Assembly: GCF_008119665.1 (NCBI RefSeq)
Contig: NZ_CP043046.1
Span: forward strand, 2,294,001 to 2,358,000
DNA: 64,000 nt
Direction: 5' to 3'
Source: Pigmentiphaga aceris
Lineage (GTDB): Bacteria > Pseudomonadota > Gammaproteobacteria > Burkholderiales > Burkholderiaceae_B
This document shows, piece after piece, positions 1 through 7,015 of this stretch (its first letter is position 1; every line of letters starts with the position of its first letter). Under the pieces are notes generated by a model that saw only the letters and a program-made list of their open reading frames with translations, ran no database searches and was not told the DNA's origin. The position numbers were made by a program, and so were the translations under genes.

Positions 1-114
1 TTTCTTCAATGTCAGGTGAATATCCTCAAGGACCTGCTTCTTGTCGAAAGTCTTGTGTATTCCACTGGCGCGAATGACGTCTCCAGACGCTGCGGATGAT
101 GAATCAGAGGTCAA
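1..114 (-). CDS. ABC transporter ATP-binding protein, N-terminal part (cut by window edge)
   Basis: Reading the minus strand from a TTG at 114 gives 38 codons open to the window edge. The residues include IHKTFDKKQVLEDIHLTLKK, the usual start of an ABC ATPase (first beta strands, just before the Walker A loop, which lies outside). A GAG triplet about 7 nt upstream could serve as ribosome-binding site. The start codon choice is tentative. Wording of the first strand resembles amino-acid-type importers, but the substrate cannot be read from this fragment. It is divergent from the regulator that starts at 391. Confidence 0.6.
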   Translation of the reverse strand, partial: MTSDSSSAASGDVIRASGIHKTFDKKQVLEDIHLTLKK

Positions 115-390
115 TTTTTTTCTCGTGCGAATAGCGGTGCTTATCTGAATCCTTATTTTAATGATTATGTTTTTGTGTCAGAAAGACATTAAAATAATAT
201 TCTTAGCAATATTTTTCTGCCAACCTGTAAGGCAATTTTACGTTTTCGGAGAAGAACGCCTTTCTGCGCAAGAGCGCGCTGCCAGATCATGGAATATGAT
301 TGCGGCAGTACTGGTGCTAGTCAAATCAGGCAGTTTTGACCAGCCGGTAAGGTTGGTGGGTGTTGGCGTTTCGATAGTTGAGATCTCTAC

Positions 391-2175
391 GTGATGATGG
401 GCGGAAAAATGTCAGGGGTGAATGGCGTGGTTGAGGAAATTCATCAGGTCTTTGATGAGTTTTCTGAGAGCGGCCAGGTTATTCCGATGGAGAATTTCAA
501 ATATTTTCATGAGCTCGATCTGGTCTGGGATCTATTCTCAGTCCTTGTGGACGAGGGTGAAGTTTCGCTGGCGATTTATGACGATGAAAAATTGGTGGTA
601 ATTCGTGGTTCAGGCCATGTCCCGGATTCGCTGCCGTCAAGCCCGAATAATCAGATTGAACCGGTGCGCGTGCAAGCTGATAGCGGGCTACTGCTGATAT
701 GGCGACGCAGCGTTCATACACGTAGTTTGGCGCTGCTTGTATCCATACCTGACGACGGGATGGCCAGGCAAAACGATAAAGCTCTGCTGGCGCTGGGTAA
801 GACGGGCATTCATTTGGTGGCGCAGGCGTTCTACGTCCATTGGCTGTCCAGACGTGTACGCCAGTCTGTTCGAGAACGTGACGTGGTCAGCGGGCTTATC
901 GGAGATGGATTGCTGGTATTGGACCAATCAGGGTTTCTCAGGTATATCAACGATCTGGGAAAGAAAATTCTGCGAATCGATGACGAGCGCCAGAAATTTC
1001 GAGACTTGCTTGGCTTCGAACCCGTCATCAGCGACGTTTTTCAGCGGCGTGAGGGTTATGTTGACAGAAAGGTCATCATTCCAGTCAAAGGCGTGAACAC
1101 CTCATTGACAGACACTGCCATTCCGATCATGGACGATCACGGTGCGATTGTGTCGGTGGTCAATATATTCAGAAAGTTGGCACCGGAACAGGCGTTGGCA
1201 GAACAGTCCATCAAGAAAGAAATGGGCGTTCGAATTGTTGCCATCATGGGCGAGTCCGATACGGTAAAAAACATGAAGGACTACGCGCTGCAAGTCGCGA
1301 GGTCCACTGAGAACGTGCTGATATACGGCGAGCCAGGTACCGGTAAAAGTCTGCTGGCCAAGGCTATTCATGGCGAGAGTGCCAACAAAGAGCGGCACAT
1401 GATGGTAGTGGACTGTGCCAGATTGTCTGTGCACGAGTTTGAGAGCCATGTGCTCAGTTCACGTGCCGTACGGGGTGAGCCGGGCTGGGTATTAAACTCG
1501 GATATATCGGGTGCCAGCGATGTAGCCACCTTGCTGTTTGAGGGAATAGATTTTTTACCTATTTCCACGCAGCTGCGCCTGTTTTCGGCACTGGTGGCGT
1601 ATCGCCAGTTGGAACAGCCTGCGGGGGTGTCCGGCCCACCTAGGCTAAGAATCATGGCATCGGTTAGCGACGCCATTGGCGTGATCATTCAAGAGCAGCG
1701 TCTGCACCCGAAGTTGCATGGTTTTTTAAGTGAGATGAACATATTGGCCCCTCCGTTGCGAAGTCGGGAGGGCGATCTTCCTCGGTACGTGGCGTCCTTC
1801 CTGCAACAGGAAGCCGCAGGTGCAGCCGAGTCCGCAGTGTCTGGCAAGCTGTTGAGGTTTCTTGGCAAGCAGGCTTGGGTTGGAAATCTGGTGCAATTGA
1901 GATTTGTCGTGCGTGAATTGCTCAGAAGCAATGCGGGGTCGGAATCCGACAGAAGAATGATCGGGAAAGTGGAAGAGATTATGGGTGTTTCCCATATTCC
2001 ATTCCATTTTTCAGTGCAGAATTTCGAACGCCTGTCGATGAGCGAGGCGGAAAAGCAGGCGATATATCTTGCGTTGCAGGCTATGGACTTCAATTTGTCC
2101 AGGGCTGCGCAGGTGCTGGGAATCAGTCGGCCAACGCTTTATTCTAAGATGAAGAAGTATAAGCTGGGTCAATGA
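391..2175 (+). CDS. Fis-type transcriptional regulator with degenerate sigma-54 AAA+ domain
   Basis: A 594-residue protein laid out like an enhancer-binding protein: an N-terminal sensor part (about 1-160), a PAS-like segment (about 165-270, with DGLLVLDQSGFLRYIND), an AAA+ domain (about 290-520) and a C-terminal Fis helix-turn-helix (about 555-594, LSRAAQVLGISRPTLYSKMK). Walker A is intact (GEPGTGKS). The GAFTGA loop that contacts sigma-54 is missing, Walker B reads LLFEGID instead of the usual LFLDE, and the arginines expected near LHPKLHGFL are absent. It probably binds DNA and perhaps ATP but should not remodel sigma-54 holoenzyme. Start: GTG at 391 with GAGA upstream; ATGs at 394, 397 and 409 are alternatives. 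Confidence 0.8.
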   Translation: MMMGGKMSGVNGVVEEIHQVFDEFSESGQVIPMENFKYFHELDLVWDLFSVLVDEGEVSLAIYDDEKLVVIRGSGHVPDSLPSSPNNQIEPVRVQADSGLLLIWRRSVHTRSLALLVSIPDDGMARQNDKALLALGKTGIHLVAQAFYVHWLSRRVRQSVRERDVVSGLIGDGLLVLDQSGFLRYINDLGKKILRIDDERQKFRDLLGFEPVISDVFQRREGYVDRKVIIPVKGVNTSLTDTAIPIMDDHGAIVSVVNIFRKLAPEQALAEQSIKKEMGVRIVAIMGESDTVKNMKDYALQVARSTENVLIYGEPGTGKSLLAKAIHGESANKERHMMVVDCARLSVHEFESHVLSSRAVRGEPGWVLNSDISGASDVATLLFEGIDFLPISTQLRLFSALVAYRQLEQPAGVSGPPRLRIMASVSDAIGVIIQEQRLHPKLHGFLSEMNILAPPLRSREGDLPRYVASFLQQEAAGAAESAVSGKLLRFLGKQAWVGNLVQLRFVVRELLRSNAGSESDRRMIGKVEEIMGVSHIPFHFSVQNFERLSMSEAEKQAIYLALQAMDFNLSRAAQVLGISRPTLYSKMKKYKLGQ

Positions 2176-2237
2176 CTGTGATTGCGCATTCATTATGTGC
2201 GCTGGTGAATTAATGCTTGTCTATGGTAGCGTGAAAT

Positions 2238-2579
2238 ATGATGGAATTGATTGAGTGGAATGATTTTGCCAAGGTGGAACTTCGCGTAGGAAAAATAATT
2301 GAGGCGGAGCCATTCCCCAAGGCACGCAAGCCTGCCTATGTTCTGCATGTTGATTTCGGACCGGAAATCGGTATCAGGAAGTCCAGCGCGCAAATCACTG
2401 ATCTATATACTCCGGAAAATCTGATCGGAAAATTGGTGGTTGCTGTCGTTAATTTTCCGAAGAAGCAGATTGGGCCTTTGCAGTCCGAGTGTCTGGTTAC
2501 AGGGTTTCACGACGAAGCGGGGCGAGTAGCTTTGTGCGTTCCTGATCAATCCGTGCCTTTGGGAACAAAACTTTTATAA
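2238..2579 (+). CDS. csaA: CsaA-type tRNA-binding domain protein
   Basis: A 113-residue protein made of a single tRNA-binding (OB-fold) domain. Visible family signatures are FAKVELRVGKIIEAEPFPKA near the start, the KSSAQITDLYTPENLIGK stretch in the middle and LGTKLL at the end. Full length for CsaA, which has been described as an export-related chaperone and is structurally a homodimeric tRNA-binding protein. It follows the regulator at 391 with a 62-nt gap, probably as an independent unit. Two ATGs sit at 2238 and 2241 and the ribosome-binding site is weak, so the start may shift by one codon. Confidence 0.85.
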   Translation: MMELIEWNDFAKVELRVGKIIEAEPFPKARKPAYVLHVDFGPEIGIRKSSAQITDLYTPENLIGKLVVAVVNFPKKQIGPLQSECLVTGFHDEAGRVALCVPDQSVPLGTKLL

Positions 2580-2685
2580 GTAGATAGATGTGAACCCGCA
2601 AATTTTGCAAATTGTGCCCGTTCAAGGGCGGGGCCATCGGCTCTGTTAATGTCTTGCCATCCGTTGAATCGCTGTGGAGATAGTG

Positions 2686-2925
2686 ATGGAAGACTGGCTT
2701 GACCTGCTCCAATGGCCAGCCATGGCAGCATCGTTGATCGCCGCTTACCTGGTTGCGTCGCGTGGCACAAACAAGCGCAACACAGGTTTCTGGATTTTCT
2801 TGTCAAGCAACGTCTTGTGGGTGGTGTGGGGTTGGCATACCCAGTCGTACGCGTTGATTGCATTGCAATTTGGCTTGGCTGTGTTGAATTTCAGAGGGGT
2901 GTCGAAGACGGACGAACATGAGTGA
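2686..2925 (+). CDS. Small membrane protein of unknown function
   Basis: A 79-residue protein. Two hydrophobic segments are clear (about residues 8-22 and 35-65), separated by a basic GTNKRN loop, with conserved-looking WPAMAASL and SSNVLWVVWGWH. I recognise the general look of short conserved proteins found in many proteobacteria, often annotated as hypothetical or transporter-like, but no function is established. ATG at 2686 is chosen because GGAG lies 6 nt upstream; a GTG at 2674 is in frame but has no site. Confidence 0.65.
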   Translation: MEDWLDLLQWPAMAASLIAAYLVASRGTNKRNTGFWIFLSSNVLWVVWGWHTQSYALIALQFGLAVLNFRGVSKTDEHE

Positions 2926-3034
2926 TGCGTCCCCACCCGGGCATGGAACTATCTGAAATCGCGCGCATACCCCGAGGTCCATAGTGGTTTGACGCACCTT
3001 CCAGTGCCGTCAAACCAGTGGCGCTGGATCAGCC

Positions 3035-3271
3035 TCATTTCGCCTTGGGTCCTTCCCGTTTTTCCAGTATCTGCGGTATGTCGTCCTGCGGCTCAAAAGT
3101 GCCGGGATTAGGCTCGTTACGATCGGTTTCGCCAGAGCCATCATATTGAGTAGCTGGGCGACGCATTGGTTTGTCAGGCGTCGGCTCGGTTGCCGGCGCG
3201 CTACCGGGTACCAGGTCGGGTGGTGGCGCAAGAGCGTCTGGATTCAGATCGGTGCGGTCGTTACGGGTCAT
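3035..3271 (-). CDS. Small hydrophilic, proline-rich hypothetical protein
   Basis: A 78-residue protein rich in Pro, Asp and Glu with no hydrophobic core, likely disordered. The ATG at 3271 has a good GGGAG site 7 nt upstream, which is the main reason to accept it. I recognise no family. A second small acidic protein with the same character lies at 3946-4152 on the same strand, with an unrelated plus-strand gene between them. Confidence 0.5.
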   Translation of the reverse strand: MTRNDRTDLNPDALAPPPDLVPGSAPATEPTPDKPMRRPATQYDGSGETDRNEPNPGTFEPQDDIPQILEKREGPKAK

Positions 3272-3491
3272 GGCGTTGCTCCCAGGAGTGTTGCTCCATT
3301 AGTCGGATGAATGTTTGAGCAGGCGTAGTTGCCCGGTTGGGTAGTCATACAGTTGGCAACCAGCAGATACGACGTTGTCAGCTACGCTGGTCAGATCAAG
3401 CAAACTACGTTCCGCATGGCAGGGCTGGCCAAGCTGGCACCGCTTTACGGACGGCCTGCAATTTGCTGACCCACGTGACCTGTTTTCATGG

Positions 3492-3854
3492 ATGAGAAAT
3501 ATGCCCACCAGTCCCACTCGGCAGTTCACCTTGTATGCGTCGCAGGGGCGCGTTTATGCAGAAAATTCCGCCGGAAAGTTGATTGATCTGGGTGCCGTGC
3601 GCAAGGAAGGCAATGTATTCACGTATCGCCTGGATGCTGATGGGGTGTCAGGCGAGGTGAGCGAGAGCATTGCGCGTGCACTGGCGGATATCGAAAATCA
3701 GGTGACAGACGTCTATCTGGACGGGCAGTTCATTGCTTTGCCGGATCTGAAGGACAGCATCACGCTGGCGGATGACGTGCCCAAAGCGGTCATCTCACTG
3801 GCGGATTCAGTGTCGCCACCGACGAGCAACGGCGACACCCCGCACATTTTTTGA
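3492..3854 (+). CDS. Hypothetical protein, about 120 residues
   Basis: The open frame begins further upstream, but codons before 3492 have unlikely composition and no start signal; ATG at 3492 or 3501 is more plausible, both with weak ribosome-binding sites. The product is soluble, with a strand-like start (RQFTLYASQGRVYAE), then DADGVSGEVSESIARALADIENQ and an acidic C-terminal half. Not recognised. It lies between two small minus-strand genes. Confidence 0.5.
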   Translation: MRNMPTSPTRQFTLYASQGRVYAENSAGKLIDLGAVRKEGNVFTYRLDADGVSGEVSESIARALADIENQVTDVYLDGQFIALPDLKDSITLADDVPKAVISLADSVSPPTSNGDTPHIF

Positions 3855-3945
3855 CTCGGTACGCGAACGCGACTGATGGGGTCACACGAGTTGTCGCTTC
3901 ACAGAAATCGTTGATTCACACCAGTCGCCCAGCCGGTCAAATACA

Positions 3946-4152
3946 TCAGACCGGCTTGTTGCGTGCAGCATCGCCAGGCCGGTGGCCGGGCAGCTTGCTG
4001 GTGTCTGCAGGTTGGTCAATCTCGCTGCCCGGGTCTTCGCTGCCCGTGGATTCCGTTTGAACGTGCACCTCGTCAATGGTCGAGTCGGCAGGAGATGCTT
4101 CCGGATCAGACAAGGGCGGGGTGGTAGGGTTGGTGTCGTGATGGCTTGGCAT
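3946..4152 (-). CDS. Small acidic, probably disordered hypothetical protein
   Basis: A 68-residue protein dominated by Pro, Ser, Thr, Asp and Glu (for example STIDEVHVQTESTGSEDPG) with no hydrophobic segment. The frame stays open up to 4284, but the ATG at 4152 has an AGGA site 8 nt upstream, so the shorter form is preferred. No family recognised. It resembles the 78-residue protein at 3035-3271 in composition only. Confidence 0.45.
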   Translation of the reverse strand: MPSHHDTNPTTPPLSDPEASPADSTIDEVHVQTESTGSEDPGSEIDQPADTSKLPGHRPGDAARNKPV

Positions 4153-4417
4153 GATGAATTCCTGATCTGAACGCGCAAAGGGGTGGTAAAGCTTCGCCAG
4201 TGCACGTTCGCAAGCTTTGTGCCGTGTGGCCACCACAGCCCTGGCACCACGGCTGCCATCAGGAACCGCCTGCTCGTAACCCATACAATCAGCTTGGTAT
4301 TTTGCTCATCCGTTTGGTGGCGTCATGTAGTGATGTCATGCAGCAAAATCAGGCAACAGCGTTATATGCGGTGGCAGTCCCTGACGCTGCCCGCTTGCGC
4401 GGCTCAAAGGAGTATCG

Positions 4418-5086
4418 ATGCGAGCATATGTCCAACGATTCGGTCGCAATCTTCATGGGCGCGATATTGCCGTTGGCGATATTCACGGGCATTTCCTACG
4501 CTTGGAATCTGCGTTGGCAAAGATCTCATTCGATCCACGCCAGGACCGCTTGTTCAGCGTAGGCGATCTCATCGACCGAGGACCCGATTCCATCGCCGCG
4601 TTGGAATGGTTGTCCAGGCCCTGGTTCCACGCCGTGCGCGGCAACCATGAAGATTACGCAGTCCGGTATGAAACGGTGGACGTGGATAACTGGGCCATCA
4701 ACGGTGGGGCGTGGTTTCAGCTTTTGAGCGATGTACAAAAAAGGCAGGTTGCTGATGCATTTGCCGCTTTACCGTATGCAATGGAGATAGAGACGGCAGC
4801 AGGGCTTGTCGGCGTGGTACACGCGGATTGCCCCAGCGTGGATTGGCAAGATCTGGCCACGGTGCTGATGCAGCGCCGCAAACGAGTCCAATGCATCTGG
4901 TCGCGCGACCGAATTACCGCTGGCGACGCTACTGAAGTCGCTGGTGTGCGTGCCGTCGTGGTTGGGCACACGCCGCTGATATCGCCGGTCACCTTGGGAA
5001 ATGTCTATCACATAGACACTGGCGGCTGGACCCCGCATGGGCATTTCAGCCTGCTGAACCTGTCAACCATGACAGTCGAGGTTTGA
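4418..5086 (+). CDS. PPP-family metallophosphatase (serine/threonine phosphatase type)
   Basis: A 222-residue cytoplasmic phosphatase carrying the full metal-binding signature: GDIHGH (about 20-25), GDLIDRGPDS (about 49-58), RGNHED (about 74-79), VVHAD (about 133-137) and VVGHT (about 187-191). These residues bind a dinuclear metal centre that hydrolyses phosphomonoesters. The size and motif spacing match bacterial PrpA/PrpB or lambda-type phosphatases; the physiological substrate is unknown. ATG at 4418 has a strong AAAGGAG site 6 nt upstream. It sits alone among unknown genes. Confidence 0.9.
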   Translation: MRAYVQRFGRNLHGRDIAVGDIHGHFLRLESALAKISFDPRQDRLFSVGDLIDRGPDSIAALEWLSRPWFHAVRGNHEDYAVRYETVDVDNWAINGGAWFQLLSDVQKRQVADAFAALPYAMEIETAAGLVGVVHADCPSVDWQDLATVLMQRRKRVQCIWSRDRITAGDATEVAGVRAVVVGHTPLISPVTLGNVYHIDTGGWTPHGHFSLLNLSTMTVEV

Positions 5087-5215
5087 CTCGCAGGTATACC
5101 GATTGGAAAGCCTTGCTTGGTCTTTTTTTCTCTGTCAGGCTGATCGACACGTCTTGTAGAAGCTGTACTCGGGCGCGGGCGTTTCGGGATTTTCACGCCA
5201 AAGCAGGGGTAATCT

Positions 5216-5695
5216 GTGCGCGCCTATGAGCTAGCCGAAGTACGAGCTGCCAAGACCATGAATGTTCTACACACGGCTGAGCGCGCACACCGCTTTGACT
5301 TGCGATATGCGGGCGTCGAACTACGGAGTCGTTCCACGCCGTACTTTTACGACGTACTTACGCAATTGATTCAGGTGGCGGCCGATGTCCAGCGCGCGGG
5401 TGGCGTTCCGCGCATTGCGTTGCGACGTAACGCAGCTGTGTCACCGCGCATACTGCTTGACGTGCGCATTCATGGCCGTGACTTTGAATTTGCATCGGTT
5501 GTCGATCTCGAAGGACAAGCCTATGCCGTCTGCCATGAGTCAGGTGCTGCGCGCAGAATTCCATGGATCAAGCGTTGGGCCCTGGGTTGTTTCGACTCGC
5601 CAGCCGCCGTACAGGCACATCGCGTCGCGTTGGCAGAATTCAATGCAGAAATGCAGCTGAGTGTGGCGATGCCAACATTGACGAAGCACCAGTGA
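5216..5695 (+). CDS. Hypothetical protein, 159 residues
   Basis: A soluble protein starting with GTG at 5216, supported by AGGGG about 7 nt upstream. It has a predicted helix (TPYFYDVLTQLIQVAADVQRA) and a strand-rich middle (ISPRILLDVRIHGRDFEFASV). No signal peptide, membrane segment or catalytic motif is visible. Not recognised. It is convergent with the RraA-like remnant that ends at 5705. Confidence 0.5.
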   Translation: MRAYELAEVRAAKTMNVLHTAERAHRFDLRYAGVELRSRSTPYFYDVLTQLIQVAADVQRAGGVPRIALRRNAAVSPRILLDVRIHGRDFEFASVVDLEGQAYAVCHESGAARRIPWIKRWALGCFDSPAAVQAHRVALAEFNAEMQLSVAMPTLTKHQ

Positions 5696-5704
5696 TCGTT
5701 CGTT

Positions 5705-5955
5705 TTACGGCATATGCGTTGTCACCTGAGGTAGCACCTGAGGTAGCACCTGGGTTAGCACCACTACGCCATCGGAATCGATGACAACAAATTCGCCTGC
5801 GCGGATGACAATGCCCCCAATGGATAGGTCGACACCGACTTCTCCGCTTCCATCACCGGTACCGCGCACAGGTACCACCGAAGGATTGCCAAGCTGCGAC
5901 GCACACTCGGGCAAGGGGTTCCTGGTCACACAAGTCGGCCGTACGCATCGACATC
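5705..5955 (-). pseudogene. Remnant of an RraA-like (HMG/CHA aldolase-type) gene
   Basis: Minus-strand codons from about 5955 to 5705 resemble the C-terminal third of the RraA/aldolase family: a stretch like QLGNPSVVPVRGTG, then VDLSIGGIVIRAGEFVVIDS and DGVVVL. The N-terminal two thirds are missing. The region where the family has a conserved DG-x-x-RD reads RCVRPTCV here, so the catalytic site looks lost. It starts right after the stop of the Bug receptor gene and ends in a 12-bp tandem repeat, so it is most simply a decayed last gene of the same operon. Similarity is judged by eye. Confidence 0.6.
5723..5762. repeat. 12-bp tandem repeat, about 3.3 copies
   Basis: The unit CACCTGAGGTAG occurs at 5723 and 5735, a one-to-two base variant at 5747, then CACC. 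On the minus strand it encodes repeated QVLP at the end of the RraA-like remnant. It looks like slippage after loss of selection. Confidence 0.85.
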
Positions 5956-5961
5956 AGTTTC

Positions 5962-6942
5962 TTAGTCCAAGGTTGCGCCGGACTGCTTGACCAGCTTCTG
6001 GTGCTTGTCCAATTCAGACTGGAAGAAAGCGGTAGCCTCTTTCGGCCCGATGTTCAGCACCATCAGTCCCTGACCAGAGATCACGTTTTTTGCCTCGGGT
6101 GAATCCATGGCGGTTCTGATTGCAGTGGCGTAGTTGTCCACGCTTTCCTTCGGCAGTCCGGCAGGTCCGACCACGGCGATCCACGCATCGAAGTCGTATT
6201 TCGGTACGCCGGCTTCTGCCAGGGTTGGCAAGTCGGGCAGGGCGGTCGAGCGTTTTGTCGTGGACAGGGCAAGCGCGCGTAAGGAACCCGCCTTTACGTG
6301 CGACATCACTTGAGAGATCGAGACAAAGCCCATCTGCACCTCCCCGCTGAGCAGGTCGATGACCAGTTGGCCGGTTCCTCGATACGGCACGTGCTTGATG
6401 TCGATGCCGGTCTGGTTGACCAGCAGTTCACCGGCCAGATGCAGGGTGCTGCCATTGCCTGCCGACCCGTAATTCAGCTTGCCCGGATTTGCTTTGGCGT
6501 AGGCAAGCAATTCCTTCACATCCTTGGCCGGCACCTTGGGATTCACCACCAGGACCAGGGGTACCGTGGCCACGACAACAATCGGTGTGATGTCTTTCAA
6601 GGTGTCGTAGGGGACGTGTTTGTAGATGCCGGGATTGATCACGTGGTTGGACGAGATCATGCCTATGGTCAAACCGTCTGGGGCCGCTTTGACAAGCTGA
6701 GTGGTGCCGGGAATACCGCCCGCACCCGCAAGATTCTCGACGATGAACTGGTGCCCGGTTGCGCGTGCCAGCCCGGGGGCAATCGATCGTGCAACGGCAT
6801 CGACAGTCGAGCCAGCGGCAAGGGGTACGACCATTCGCACGTTCTTGTCGTTGGCGGGTTGGGCGATGGTGCTGATGGGCAGCGCGGCCATCGATATGAA
6901 CGCCGCGTAGATGGAAAGGCGTGTGATTCGGGAGATATTCAT
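5962..6942 (-). CDS. Bug-family (TctC) extracytoplasmic solute receptor
   Basis: A 326-residue periplasmic binding protein of the tripartite tricarboxylate transporter family. ATG at 6942 has AGGAGA 7 nt upstream and gives a proper signal peptide (basic start, hydrophobic core, cleavage near ISTIAQPAN). Family features follow: VRMVVPLAAGSTVDAVARSIA, the ligand loop around NLAGAGGIPGT, SSNHVINPG, and VPYRGTGQLVIDLLSGEV. No membrane partners (tctA/tctB) are in the window, as is common for Bug proteins. It lies downstream of the aconitase-like gene with a 73-nt gap, so a di- or tricarboxylate ligand is likely by context. Confidence 0.93.
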   Translation of the reverse strand: MNISRITRLSIYAAFISMAALPISTIAQPANDKNVRMVVPLAAGSTVDAVARSIAPGLARATGHQFIVENLAGAGGIPGTTQLVKAAPDGLTIGMISSNHVINPGIYKHVPYDTLKDITPIVVVATVPLVLVVNPKVPAKDVKELLAYAKANPGKLNYGSAGNGSTLHLAGELLVNQTGIDIKHVPYRGTGQLVIDLLSGEVQMGFVSISQVMSHVKAGSLRALALSTTKRSTALPDLPTLAEAGVPKYDFDAWIAVVGPAGLPKESVDNYATAIRTAMDSPEAKNVISGQGLMVLNIGPKEATAFFQSELDKHQKLVKQSGATLD

Positions 6943-7015
6943 GGGGTGTCTCCTGCTTTTATGGGTGTTTCTTTTTATGGGTACTGCTGTCCAGCTTCTT
7001 TTGATCTTCACTTCT

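Noticed and set aside
161..394. 77-codon frame before the regulator at 391
   Set aside because: No ribosome-binding site, AT-rich first half unlike coding DNA here, no recognisable features; it overlaps the promoter region of two divergent genes.
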